This document shows, one piece after another, positions 1 through 12,054 of a stretch of DNA of 64,000 nucleotides. The stretch lies in contig CM042139.1 in the NCBI GenBank assembly GCA_023376005.1, positions 135,701,715-135,765,714 of the forward strand, written 5' to 3'. Both the position numbers and the translations under genes were made by a program. Within the stretch, counting starts at the first letter, position 1. Every line of letters starts with the position of its first letter. The notes under the pieces were generated by a model, which did not search any database, had not been told where the DNA came from, and saw only the letters and a program-made list of their open reading frames with translations. Origin of the DNA: Doryteuthis pealeii (lineage: Eukaryota; Mollusca; Cephalopoda; Myopsida; Loliginidae).

Positions 1-110
1 AGATACAAAACTAGACTGGGCTGGGAAGGTGGTCAATGGAAATTATGCAAAAAATTAAATTTTGACCATATAAAAAAAGGGTATATGTATAAACCAGTAT
101 CTGTTCTTAG

Positions 111-276
111 TGTAATACTATGTTGGTCGGGGTGCCAAATGTAATACTATGATCTGGTCACGGGACCAAATGTAATACTATCCTCGCCGCGGTAACCAAA
201 TGTAATACCACACTCTCCGCGGGTCCAAATGTAATACTATGCCGTCCTGCGGGAAGGCACCAAATGTATCAATATG
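111..276. repeat. Degenerate ~30-bp minisatellite
   Basis: Five copies of a core reading CCAAATGTAATACTAT begin at 135, 166, 196, 225 and 260, with a partial copy at 111. They are separated by 13-19 bp of GC-rich, non-identical spacer, several containing CGCGG or CGGG. Spacing is 29-35 bp. The core is conserved and the spacers are not, so it looks superficially like a repeat-spacer array, but nothing else in this eukaryotic window supports that. Function unknown. Confidence 0.8.
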
Positions 277-545
277 CTTGTTTCGGGCTGTACCTGAAAA
301 TGACCAAATTCACCAATGTTGTTTCCCAATTAATACGAACGCGTTTTCAATAATAAAATACCTTTATTAATCTTACAGTGATAACAAACATGTACAACCA
401 CAAAGGGGTATCGAAGTTGAAGTTGAGTCGGAATTTTGTGGACTGACTGGCGATATATGTTGAGTTCTGATTCAAATTCAGGACTTTGAGCAACAAGATG
501 ACAAAGCAAAGACGGCGACAAGGGATGTGAGACGGAGCTATCAAT

Positions 546-632
546 CTGGTCAAGAACCAGAAGCCCGATCTGGTCAAGAACCAGCTATCTAATCTGGTCA
601 AGAACCAGCTCTCCAATCTGGTCAAGAACCAG
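546..632. repeat. 24-bp minisatellite, four copies
   Basis: CTGGTCAAGAACCAG starts at 546, 570, 594 and 618, an exact 24-bp period. Each core has complementary ends (CTGGT/ACCAG) around a 5-base loop. Because 24 is a multiple of three, the minus strand reads an eight-residue repeat containing WFLTR. The surrounding frame shows no other protein feature, so coding is not claimed. Confidence 0.85.
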
Positions 633-689
633 CTCTCCAAGCTGCCTGGAACCCTTTTGGGACCTTTTTCATGGGTTCCAAACCCCTGA

Positions 690-870
690 ATCCAGGGCTC
701 TGATTGGCCAACCAATAGAAACGCCGGACCAATGGCCCTACAGTGTAAAGATCAGGGGGTGTACAAAAACCCACCCACGCGGTCGCATGAAATCATGCCC
801 TTGGGTTACACATCTTGGAGTGGGGGGGGGGCAATAAGCCTCCGCCCCAGTTCCCTGATTGGTGAGGCAC
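690..870. promoter_or_regulatory. Candidate CCAAT/GC-box promoter-like patch
   Basis: The stretch is GC-richer than its surroundings. It carries two inverted CCAAT boxes (ATTGG at 703-707 and 858-862), two forward CCAAT boxes (712-716 and 729-733) and a GC-box-like CCGCCCC (842-848). No TATA box or first exon is recognised next to it, so promoter activity is an inference from motif density only. Confidence 0.25.
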
Positions 871-1015
871 CTGATAATATTTTTTATTGTATAAATGGTC
901 TTGTGCCAGACTTATCTGTCAGTTGCTATGATAATTCCCAGAAATTAGTCTAGGATTATGTTATTCTTACTGAACCTATATTTTAAAGATCTAATCTTTA
1001 AACTAATTTCGTTGA

Positions 1016-1262
1016 GTAAATTCTCTTATCCTATGCAGTCCTCACAAGAACGACAATAGATACGAATATGACAGCAGTTGTATAAAACAGCCATTGTTTT
1101 ATATCAACTACTTTTAGCCTTTAAAATTTCTTTTGTTCAGGTAAATTTTTTCTTATCTTATGCAGTCTTCACATAAATGACAATAGGATAACATATGTAT
1201 AAAACAGCCATTGTTTTATATCAACCGAGTTCTTTTGTTCGAATAATTTTTCCTATCTTGTG
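1016..1262. repeat. ~117-bp tandem duplication, hairpin in each copy
   Basis: Two copies of a ~117-bp unit (about 1016-1111 and 1142-1224) and a partial third (1238-1262) share TATGCAGTC and TATATCAAC blocks. Each full copy holds an 8-bp hairpin, ATAAAACA, then GCCAT, then TGTTTTAT (first at 1082-1102, second near 1199-1219). The hairpins are identical although the rest of the unit has diverged. Confidence 0.7.
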
Positions 1263-1398
1263 TTGACGTTACCCCACACCTGACTTGTACGTCGCTTGTA
1301 CGACTCAAGACATAATTGTTATTTTTATATCCAAAATTTTTTTTTCAACTATATAATAAGATATCGCCAGTCAATCCATAACACCACTACAGTGTTAT

Positions 1399-1854
1399 AT
1401 TAAGAATAAAACGCATAAAATTCTCTGGGACTCCGAGATAAAGACGGATCCCCCTATTCCAGACACGAGACCAGACCTAGGATTGATTAACAAAAAAAAG
1501 AAGAAAAAAAAAGAGAACTTGGCACCTCGTTTGACTTTGTGGTTCCAGCAGATCACAGGGTGAAGATGAAGGAAAACAAAATGATGGACAAATACCTGGA
1601 TCTTGACAGAGAATTGGAAAAACTGTGGAATACGAGGGTCAAAGTGATACCAATTGTAGTTGGTGTACATGGAACGGTCCCAAAAAGCTTGGAAAAAAGA
1701 CTGGAGGATATGGAAATCAGAGTAAGAATTGCGACCATTCAGACTACTGCTTTGTTGCAATTGGCTAGAATACTCAGGATAGTTCTGGAGACCTGAAGAA
1801 AATTGTTGGTACTCATGAAATACCATCAGCTAATACTGGTGTAAAAACAATCAC

Positions 1855-1886
<32 letters not shown>

Positions 1887-1932
1887 TATTATTATTATTA
1901 TTATTATTATCATTATTAATAATATTATTATT
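1399..1932 (+). mobile_element. LINE-R copy 1, 3' end with AAT tail
   Basis: A 5'-truncated copy of a non-LTR retrotransposon, covering the C-terminal part of its polyprotein and its 3' tail. An early frame reads WDSEIKTD then TRPDLGLINKKK, the RPD...K signature I associate with restriction-like endonuclease (REL) domains of R2/R4/Dong-type LINEs. A second frame (1539-1796) reads DKYLDLDRELEKLW, VIPIVVG, GTVPKSLEKRLE and ARILRIVLET. An A-rich frameshift near 1490-1530 separates the frames, so it is dead. It ends in (AAT)n switching to (ATT)n at 1855-1932, itself an inverted repeat. Confidence 0.8.
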
Positions 1933-2619
1933 CCTTACATTCATATAGTCAACAATTGTGTGTTTGTTGCTAGGGGTCGAAGTACGAGGGATATTCTCAA
2001 CAGTAAACTACATTCTGTACTTTATCTCAAAGCGCCATACAATTTTATTATTTCTTATGGTTGTTATGATCCATTAAAGTCTTCCAATTTCTTTTATTGT
2101 TTTTATTTTTATACATCTTATTCATGTCATTTTGTATTAGGAAATCTTCTATTTCCTTTGATGTTGATCACTGAACTGAAAAAAAAATTCGTTTCGAAAT
2201 ATTTGCTGTGCTAGAATTCCACAAGATTTTGTGCCACTTCTTATAAACTGAGATTTCTTTTTTAAAATAGAATTGCTTCTGTCATTTCCCATAGGAAAAC
2301 AAAAATATCGTCGGGAAAATGGTTATTGAATAATTTTTAATATATTTTGCTAGAATTATTCTATATTCCGATGCATTCCTAGTCTGTTTAAATTTGTTTT
2401 ACTCTTATATCGTTATTTGGAATTGTATTAGTATATGAGGTTATTCATATGGGAGGAAGTTCGAATGAGTTGTTTTAATACTTTCTTTTGTTATCTAAAT
2501 TTGAAAGCGAATGGTATCGGGGTGCGAATAGATAAGTTATAAAAAAACACAATATCCAGAAGATAGATTAGTTGACAAAGTCGTCCAGTGGAATATCTAT
2601 CACAAGATATGCTGAATCT
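1933..2619. other. AT-rich, nothing recognised
   Basis: Unique-looking AT-rich sequence with short open frames that show no family resemblance. Confidence 0.5.
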
Positions 2620-2790
2620 ATGTATTACTCCACCCGCCTCATGAACAGAGTTTGTCAGAAAATCATTTTTAAACGGAGGTTAAGAGATTTCAATTCATAG
2701 TGTTCCTTCTCCTTTACCGATTGCCAATCCGAAGTTTAAGAGCCCTGCTACCCAACTATTTACCCATATCTGGAGGGGAATAATTTGATT
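2620..2790 (-). mobile_element. SINE-A fragment (reverse)
   Basis: The reverse complement shows the SINE-A body: the tract equivalent to CTATGGGTAAATAG, then GGCTC, then the GAAGGAA and GAATTC-like block and the AAGTTGACC-like segment. It is strongly diverged and the tRNA-like head is missing. Confidence 0.55.
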
Positions 2791-2864
2791 ATGAAATAAA
2801 ATACTTTATTTTCTGTTAATTTCTTTCTTTATAAAAATTGTTCTGATATGATTAGGTCATCAGT

Positions 2865-5265
2865 TAAATTTGTAAAGGAGTGAAACAGTGTATGCACATC
2901 GATTTGACCTCATCCATACATTTCTGGAAGGTCACTTTTCTGTCCAAAGGAGCCACAATGACTTTGCTACTATTTTCTGTGACCAAAGGATTAAGCAAAC
3001 CTCTAACAGTGATTCCAGGACAGAAAGTCGGATGAGAGATTTCAGCACTCGTAAAGGTGCTATCAACATGTAGATGTGGACCAATTAGGCTAGAGGATCT
3101 ATCACCCTTGAATGTGAAACCATGGCTGGCAAAGGCGAACAAATTGAAATTCAATCACACCTGCCCCCGAGCCGTATGAAACGGCCATAGGAATGTCGTT
3201 GGGAAGATTGTTGATACAGTGAATAGCATGGTAAACCCATTTGAATATGAATGAGATGATCTGATCCATATCGCGTCAGCAGTTGTTGCAACCAATTATG
3301 TCCAAACTGATCTCCAGTCTGCCAATAGGACAAGGGAATCAGAGTTCACAAAGTAACAGTGGACTTCTTTACCATAATGAAAAGACTAAATCTCAAGACA
3401 TTCACCAGCATGTCGAACATATTCAAACACAATATTCATGTAAAGGACATCGCATTGAAAGCTGATAGGAACCTCCATACTAGATTGATTGTGATGAGTC
3501 GATCCCGAAAAATCAATTTACAGGAACTACTGTCCTATTCTTTGAGTCCATTGCTGCTGTCGCTACAATATGCTCAATGGTTTCTGGTAATGACTAACAA
3601 GGCTAACATGTTCCATCCTGAAAGATTCCTGCTCAAGACTCCAATCATAGACGGCATATATATATAGTGGATGGCATTGGATTGCGACATCAACTTAATA
3701 TAAATAAGTTATCTGGGGAGAAACATTTATCTACCTCTCACTTGTAATGTTGAAGCGATCTGTACACTGGGTAAAACAAAATAGTTCACAAGAATTTCAC
3801 TTTGAGACTGACATATACCAACAGATCTCCATCAAGAATACCGCACATGCCAAAAAGCAGCTATTGGCTCAAAGGTGCTGCGTATCCATGGCCAGTCTCT
3901 TCCCCAGGAACGGGATATGGTTCCTTCAGTCAGAGAAAGCAAAGTATCACTGGTAAACTATCTTTTTGAAATAACTTTTGGAAACATGGTCCAATGTTTC
4001 ATCATCAGAATTAAGAGGAGTGAAGGAGTTATTGAGACACAACAACAAATGCCATTCATTCTAACCTGGGAAGCATGCAAATCATAAGTTCACTAGTGTA
4101 GAAGAGACGAGACTTTTCTCTTCACAGGAAAATGTACATGTTTCTTTTTGCACCTAGCAGGAGTTCTGATGTCATCATTGTCAGTCGATATAGTGATGTC
4201 TCCATCAATAGAGTCGCTCTACAAGCCCTTATTCCTGCACATTCATACTTCGTTACAGGAAAAGAGACAAATGTGAGGACTATAGACTTGCAGACCCTAC
4301 ACGATTGCATTAGGGAAGATATTAACCGAGCATTGATTAGTCTCAATCGCTTCACTGGATGTTATAATGTCAGTGCTTTCTATGGAAAAGGGAAAAAAAG
4401 CTCTTAATTTCCTTTTGAATGAGTAAGTGTTTTGTCACTCCTTCAGAAATCTTGAAGGCATTTTAATGTGCAGCCAGATACAATAGCAGTGTCTGTGGTG
4501 TTTGTTTTGAGGTTGTATAGACATGGAGAGTCTATAAAGCCAGATGCATGCTTAGGCTTCGAACAAAATTTCAATGACTCCAAACTAAGATGCCCTGAAG
4601 GAACATATCAAGCGGGTTAACTACAGATCAAGTATATGTTGTCAATGTTAACTTTGCTTTAAGATCTCCTAATAAAGGATGAAAAATCCATGTAAAGATT
4701 TTATAATTGTTAATGTTTAATTGTCAATTAGGAAAAATAAAAAAAATTTTTAATGATAAATGTAAATTTCATTTAAAAATCAATAATGAAATATTATTAC
4801 AAAAGCGGTGACTGGCGAAAACATTTCAAAGTCAAAAAATGAAAATAGATTCTACATTGACAATGACTGCATTTCATGGAGCATATTCAAAAGTGATTTT
4901 TTTCCTCTTTTATATTTGCAGATATCTATAAAATAAACCTCCAAGCATATCCAGATATACCAACTCCTGGTGGTCATGGATGGTAAATACAAGATGGGGA
5001 ACTAGTAATTAACTGAATGATTCTTCCTTCTGATCCAGAAAATCTAAAGCGATTGGTAAAATGCTCTAGAAAATGTAAAAAGAGTCAGTGTCAAGATGGA
5101 AACATATGCACATGTCTGCAAAACAATATGTGATGTACAGATTTATGCAAATGTGGGAGAAGCAACTGTTGAGAAATCGAAACTGAAGATGACAGTGATG
5201 ATGACACTAATAGCAAAGGGGAAGTAGAGTTACCAGAGTAGGCAGTGGCCTATTGTGAGTATCAG
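2865..5265 (+). pseudogene. Decayed gene of multicopy TGCDxxSAF / Cys-tail family
   Basis: Successive frames on the plus strand match, in order, a protein family that is highly multicopy in aquatic invertebrates (recalled, unnamed; function unknown). They are FLEGHFSVQRS (2921-2953); STRKGAIN; MVNPFEYE and LIHIASAVVAT (about 3205-3300, another frame); NLKTFTS, LKADRNLH and LSYSLSPL (3359-3600); the equivalent of a DIYxxISIKN block near 3800; and SSDVIIVS to FTGCYNVSAF (4150-4380), where the usual TGCD is TGCY. A cysteine-rich tail follows (about 5056-5172: CSRKCKKSQCQ, CTCLQ, CTDLCKC), then an acidic end closed by TAG at 5239. There are at least four frame changes, and stops fall inside the Cys tail. 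A 290-bp AT-rich stretch at 4632-4921 interrupts it. Not functional as read. Confidence 0.72.
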
Positions 5266-5542
5266 CTTAACGACGAGTTAGTCTATTTCATTCTCGTTAT
5301 CGCGAGACCTGGAAGATATTTTGGCGGAGATTTATAAATTGATGAATAACATTGCTGTGAAAAATTGGCTGAATTACTTTTGATTACATGATGAAAATCG
5401 AATACTCATAAAATTCTGAGATTCCTCGTTGATGACAAAAATGCAATAATAAACTGCTGTAATTTGTTTTATTGTTAAAAAGTGTACCTCCATCAAAATA
5501 TAAAAACTGATCAAACATGTATAAATTTGTCTTGCTAATAAA

Positions 5543-5548
<6 letters not shown>
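5266..5548. other. Nothing recognised
   Basis: AT-rich spacer between the pseudogene and the first large TA array. Confidence 0.4.

Positions 5549-5607
<59 letters not shown>
5549..5607. repeat. (TA)n microsatellite
   Basis: About 59 bp of TA with one phase slip (TATTATA). Confidence 0.95.
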
Positions 5608-5608
<1 letters not shown>

Positions 5609-6367
5609 CATTCTAAAATGCGATTTTTCCGCAAAACTTTCTCGATTTTCAAGAACATCATTAATACAAAGTTTAATATTCCTCATCCCAAAAATCATAA
5701 ATTATAGTTGAAATAATATGAGCGAATGTATTTGTCTCTATGCCTCTTGATATTAATGCTAGGGAGGTCTATATAAGCTGTCATGTTGTTATTCTTAAAT
5801 CGTCGGTTATCTTTAAATATGTCCGCTGTTCTCGCAAGGAAACAAAATGTACATTTGGGGAAAAGAGTATATTATTCCTGAGTGTATAGGCTCCCATCTG
5901 CCACCTTCATGTTTGAGCCGGATGACTTAGTCGACAAAATAAAAAATCTGCAGGGTTTTTGGGGTCTGGGATCATAGCCTAATAAGAGGTATTACTGGTT
6001 CAGGTCTGAGTAGACCTGGGTGGAATGGATTACATATGCGATAGCTCCTAAACTGGAATCTGAGCAATGGATAATAAAACAAATATATAGAAAAATAATG
6101 TTTATTAATCTATATATAAATATAGATGGGAGGTTTATTTTTAACTTTCTAAATCCGGTGCAACGTCGATTAGCTCTGCTAGTAGACACAGACGAAATCT
6201 GTTTACGCTGAAATTGAAGACAAAATTTCCGATATATAGCTGCACTTAGGACAACTAATAAGAGAATCAATATATTCCAGAAGGACCATTCAAAAACCTA
6301 AATTATAATACAAAACAAATACAAAAGATTTGGACATAATTAGATGAAAGGAAATAAATTCTAAGGA

Positions 6368-6368
<1 letters not shown>
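5608..6368. other. Nothing recognised
   Basis: Moderately AT-rich sequence; no repeat family, gene or RNA recognised. Confidence 0.4.
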
Positions 6369-6430
<62 letters not shown>

Positions 6431-6534
6431 TGTGTCTGTGTCTGTGTGTCTGTGTATGTATGTATGTGTGTGTATGTATGTATATATATGTGTGTGTTTG
6501 TGAGTCTGTGTGTGTGTGTGTGCGTGTGTGTGGG
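6369..6534. repeat. Compound (TA)n(TG)n microsatellite
   Basis: (TA)n to about 6395, then interrupted (TG)n with TCTG and TATG variants up to 6534. Confidence 0.95.
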
Positions 6535-6721
6535 TTTAGGGAAAAGTCTCGGAAACAAATACAAAAAATGAAAGTAATAACGAGTTCAAATGTTGACTGC
6601 CGGCAAAAAGAAAAAAGAAACTGAACTGAAGTCGAGATAATGAATATTGAAAATGCTTAGCTTGTCTAGGAAACGGAATCGGCAAAGTTAACTTTCCAGG
6701 TTTATCGGGATGGTTTTGAAA

Positions 6722-6747
6722 TTTCCCTCTCTCTCCCCTCTCTCCCC

Positions 6748-6812
<65 letters not shown>

Positions 6813-6857
6813 TAGAGAGAAAGATGGGGGAGAGAGATGGGGGAGAGAGGGAGAAAG
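6722..6857. repeat. (CT)n(TA)n(GA)n inverted repeat
   Basis: A CT-rich tract (6722-6763), a TA core (6764-6795) and a GA-rich tract (6796-6857) form an imperfect self-complementary structure. Interruptions on one arm (CCCC runs) are partly mirrored on the other (GGGG runs). It could extrude as a cruciform. Confidence 0.85.

Positions 6858-8002
<1,145 letters not shown>

Positions 8003-8062
<60 letters not shown>
8003..8062. repeat. Compound (TA)n(TG)n microsatellite
   Basis: About 33 bp of TA followed by about 27 bp of TG. Confidence 0.95.
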
Positions 8063-8072
<10 letters not shown>

Positions 8073-8187
8073 CCACAGAATAAGAAAAAATAAACACATT
8101 ATCTATGTTAAACTAATATTTGCTTATCGAAGAAAATGAAAGTTTATAATTTTTGTCCTGTTTTTATCTTTATTCTAAAAATATTGA

Positions 8188-8478
8188 AGCGCGTGATGTA
8201 ATGGTTAGCGTCGTTGGAGATAGAGACAGCGAGATAGTTTCAAATCCCGGACAAGACTGTTTGCATTTGACATAGCGCTAATACCCTTGGGAATGGTATC
8301 AATCCAAATATTCTTCCTCCAGCTATGATCAAATAGTAGGACAGACTGGGCTCTTTGACCATGGTTAGGCAAACAGTGTAGTAGAAGGAAAACCCTGAAT
8401 TTAACCCTGTTAAACTACATTTAAAAAATTAACTTTGTGGCATATCCAGCACGTGTGGAGGTGTTAGTAAATATGTAA
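8188..8478 (+). mobile_element. SINE-A, full-length tRNA-derived copy
   Basis: The best forward copy of the commonest SINE here. The head keeps RNA polymerase III internal promoter elements: an A-box-like TGGTTAGCGTCG (8202-8213) and a B-box-like GTTTCAAATCC (8237-8247). The body follows: GCTAATACCCTTGGGAA, CCTCCAGCTATG, GACTGGGCTCTTT, GAAGGAAAACC, CTGTTAAACTAC, and the end GTTAGTAAATATGTA. tRNA-derived SINEs of this architecture are known from octopus. It mobilises in trans through a LINE and has no coding capacity. Confidence 0.85.
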
Positions 8479-8566
8479 ACTTGAAAAGATGTTTAATATT
8501 GCTGTACATTCTTATATATATCCTGATTATCAGGCTGAGCTAATACTATGTCCATGAAAATCTCCC

Positions 8567-8568
<2 letters not shown>

Positions 8569-8611
<43 letters not shown>
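8569..8611. repeat. (CT)n microsatellite
   Basis: About 40 bp of CT abutting the LINE-P fragment on the right. Confidence 0.95.
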
Positions 8612-8613
<2 letters not shown>

Positions 8614-8614
<1 letters not shown>

Positions 8615-8990
8615 ATTGGCCATTGCACCTGGCAGCTTCCAGAATCCGCACAGAGCTGTTTGATGTAAATTGTACTGGTTTGCCGACACTTGTGTGTCCA
8701 TGTGTAGATGTCCACAGGAGAACATTTCTTTTGAGTTGGTCCTTGCTCCTTAAGCAGTGTGCAGCCTGTCTTGTTCATCCTGTTCAGATGGTTGGTGTAT
8801 TACGAGAGAAGTGGTCGTACATCTGCATTCTTGTGAGATATTACTTCCAGGATCTATTCAAGACAACACTTTCTTGTGTAGTTTCCATCTAGCCTTTTCT
8901 CTAAGCGTTTCGTTAGCATCCAGGATGTGTAGCCATACTGTGGCACAGACACAGCTACAGCTTGGATACATTATCGCTTTATCTGATCAC
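8614..8990 (-). mobile_element. LINE-P 3' fragment (reverse)
   Basis: The reverse complement, read across frames, gives LTKRLEKRLDGNYTRK, then HKNADVRP, a block equivalent to SxxxLLWTP (SPVDIYTWTHKC), YIKQLCADSG and LPGAMA. This is the conserved C-terminal region of a LINE family common in molluscs (usual pattern ...IQQLCADTGC...). Frames break at least three times. A (CT)n array sits where the 3' tail would be. Confidence 0.7.
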
Positions 8991-9164
8991 AATCATAATT
9001 ATACACACTTACACACACAAGTTAGAAAACAGTAACAATGTAGTAATATATGGACTTCGTGGAAAACTAATTCTTGCAATGCATTTTTTAAAGCCTGAAT
9101 GCAGTGATACATGTTGATTTTATAAACAAATGAAAAAAGATCATATTGCTCTTATTTGCTACTG

Positions 9165-9420
9165 ACCTGGATCGGGTCTTCTATCCTCTTTCTGGCTATC
9201 TGAACTGGTTCGCTCTGTCGTTCTGGTTCGTTTTCTTGTGGCTTTCTGGGACCTCTTCTTCTCTGTGTCCATTGTTGTTCTTAATAACGAACAAAAAGAT
9301 TGGGATATGTTTCTGACGTCTTTATCTAGCCCAAGTTAACTATTGGACGTGGGAGAAATAGCTATCATGGACACATGTCTTCTTCCTCCAAAACACTAGC
9401 TAGAATCCCCAGTTTCTTAG
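9165..9420 (+). repeat. Repeat G, copy 1
   Basis: About 255 bp matching, in reverse complement, the segment at 22,930-23,185. Shared blocks in order: CTGGTATCTG-like, GTTCTGGT, TTTCTGGGACCTCTTC, TCTCTGTGT, TTGTTGTTCTT, GACGTCTTTAT and GAAATAG. Not classified. Confidence 0.55.
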
Positions 9421-10435
9421 TCAAACCCTTATTCTCACTAATTGATTTGACCGATAGGAGACTGTGTACAATGTCCCTGAAAGTCCATACTTTTTAAATT
9501 TTATTTTACGGTGTTTGTCCATGATTCAGAATTACCGTTATTTTTAATTTCTAGATTACCGTACACAATTTATAGAAAACCTCTCAACTATGTAACAGAG
9601 AGAAGTACACACATATATACATGCACAAGAAGTTAGAAAATACTAACAATAAAGTTATACATGGTCCTCATGTAAAAGTAAATCTTACAGTGATATATTT
9701 TGATTTTATGAACATAGTCAAAAAGAAAGAAAAAATCAAATAAACTTATTCCAGTTGTTTTTTTCTATCTTCAATGTTGTCGATTTCTTTAATTTTTGCA
9801 TATTTAAAGTCTTTAATATTTAAAGACTGATTTATAAATACATTTATTGACAACAAGTTCATTTACTTAAACGGAAATAAAAAAGAAAAATACTCTATTC
9901 CCTTTGTTTTCTTTGAAAAACAACGATTTAATAACATTTTCCTCGGAATTGAGTAGAATTCAAATCCGGTGGAACAAGAAAACACGAAGAAACTCTAATC
10001 CGTCGGACATTTTGAGCCACTAAATTGTAATGGAACATTTGAGTAAATTACCAAACCGTTTCTGGATTATCTTTTCAAAGCTGGCTTTACGCTGATCCGG
10101 CAAAAGACTCAGCGAGGGATTAATGTCCATATTGCCTGTCTAAAGAGATATCTTGCGACCTGGGATTCTCTTTTCCAACCCACTTGCATCTTAAGTATCT
10201 TCGTGTTTCGAAATTCTAGACGTGGAATAACAGCAAATATTGTTAATGTACCGTACCGAATTACTGTGATAAGGAAACAGATGAATTTAGCCGATTGTTC
10301 TAAGTGATATGAATCGGTTATATTCATACAGACCCCATATTGCAGGTTATAAGAGCATCAAACCGAAAGTTTTGGAAATGGATTTTTCGCCGAAATAAGA
10401 TTGGTGTTTGAATAGGAATTTGGATTAGAAAAAGG

Positions 10436-10438
<3 letters not shown>
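9421..10438. other. Nothing recognised
   Basis: AT-rich; no coding or repeat family recognised. Confidence 0.4.

Positions 10439-10490
<52 letters not shown>
10439..10490. repeat. (TA)n microsatellite
   Basis: About 52 bp of uninterrupted TA. Confidence 0.95.
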
Positions 10491-10491
<1 letters not shown>

Positions 10492-10577
10492 CGTAAGATT
10501 TAGAGAATAATTCTATCATTAAAATTTATTTTCAGTGTTGTTAAAAAGACTTCTGAATTAAGAAACATACAATGGTT

Positions 10578-10735
10578 ATATGATTGATTGATTGGAGGGT
10601 TAATTCATTCATAAAAGTTAAGGCATTGCGTACATTGGCTCTTAATTGTTTTTGTACACGGATATATTCTATAAAGTTGTCTTATCCAATGCAAATGATT
10701 TGTGTGTGCAAAGAAACAACTTCACGAAAAAAGTT
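10578..10735 (+). repeat. Element D, short copy
   Basis: Starts with GATTGATTGATTGG, then GGCATTGCGTACATTG, GTTTTTGTACACG and TTTGTGTGTGCAAAG. These blocks recur near 11,000-11,135, 12,055-12,410, 13,583-13,760 and (reversed) 56,700-57,300. Confidence 0.6.
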
Positions 10736-10740
10736 GTTGG

Positions 10741-10988
10741 AGTAGGATACGCCGACCCGAGTTCAAATCCTAGACGAAGCTCGGTAAATTTCATATACTG
10801 CTAACAGCATTGGAAAAGGTATGCATCCAGCTATTCTTCTTCCACCTATGAATAAAATAGAAAGTGGAGTGGGCCCTTTAACCAGTTTAGGAGAAGGAAA
10901 ATTCTGAATTCAAAATTGTTAAACTACGCTTAAGAAATTGACCATTTGTCGCATCTTGTTCGTGCGGAGGGGGTTGGTAAATACATAC
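10741..10988 (+). mobile_element. SINE-A copy
   Basis: B box GAGTTCAAATCC (about 10,759-10,770), body blocks GGAAAAGGTATGCATCC and GAAGGAAAATTCTGAATTC, and the end GGGTTGGTAAATACATA. The A box is degraded. It is inserted between two element D segments. Confidence 0.8.
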
Positions 10989-10989
10989 C

Positions 10990-11135
10990 TTGTACGTTTA
11001 TATTTACATTTTTTCGTGTAGTTATTTCTTTTATAGAATATTTTGCACATGGTTGTATCATATAAAGTATTCATATCTAATAGAAATAATTTCTGTGTGC
11101 AACGAAAAAACTACACAAATATAAATACAAGTGTA
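10990..11135 (+). repeat. Element D segment
   Basis: Blocks TTCGTGTAGTTATTTCTTT, TTTTGCACATGGTTGTATC and TTTCTGTGTGCAACG match element D. A GTGTAGTT/AACTACAC pair makes it a loose foldback. Confidence 0.5.
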
Positions 11136-12054
11136 CAATGAAAACAATTCCTTAACCTCTGATTTCAGTTTTGGTATCACTCCATATTTCCATGGAGGAG
11201 CCTAATCTTATCTGAATATCGAAACTGAATAGTTTGCTTACTCCAGATTGAATCAATCGAATACGTTATTTTTATAATCGTTTTATACAGTAACCTATGG
11301 ATTGTTATTACAGAACATATATTTGACATTTATAGGATTAAGAACAACTTTGACACATTGTACAATCATACGACACTTATAAATCACTCGAAGCTCATTC
11401 TCATAGTCACATATTCACTTACTTTAGATGAGTATCTTGTTGAAATAGTTTCGATAAATTACATTTGAAGTGTGCATAATCTATGAGAAGATCCTCTTAG
11501 AACATGAAATACCGGTGAGAGATTTTCCCAGGTGCGGAGTTCCATTTGCCTGCCAACACCTCCCCTCGATAATAAAAATATTGCTCCGAGAGACGACAAA
11601 CGTTTCTTAGAAGTCTGGCTGAGAAACAAACGGCGAATAATCATTAAGCTGGCTATTCAGTTCGACAGACGAAGCAAGATAAGCATTGGTGGCTATCATT
11701 CCGATGGGTAGGGGGGGTCATGGGAAGTAGGAACAACAGAGTAGACAGTTTGTCCCTAAAGCTATCGTTAGTTAATAACTTCCTAGAACTACTTACCAAT
11801 GCAGTTTTCTATTGATCAAAGACATATGCATTCGCACACAGAGTTAAATTAATTTGTTTTCAATCTACTTTCCTTGTGACTTATTGGCTGGTAACCACTA
11901 CACTGTACAACGTCGCCTATTGTTGGTCTAATATCGATCATTCATTGATGCCACTTTATTTGTATAATACAATAATTTTATGAGTCATATTTCTAACAAG
12001 AATATGCACTAGTGTAATTGTTATTTCAGCCTACATGGTCAACAGTTACTTTGA
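11136..12054. other. Nothing recognised
   Basis: AT-rich stretch without a recognised feature. A short GC-richer segment near 11,500-11,720 has a minus-strand open frame of 61 codons with no family resemblance. Confidence 0.4.

Noticed and set aside
111..276. CRISPR-like repeat-spacer array
   Set aside because: Eukaryotic context, short unit, variable core ends, no cas genes; a minisatellite explains it.
8188..8260. Functional tRNA gene at the SINE-A head
   Set aside because: The boxes are present but the cloverleaf pairing is not maintained and the body continues as SINE; the same head recurs in other copies.
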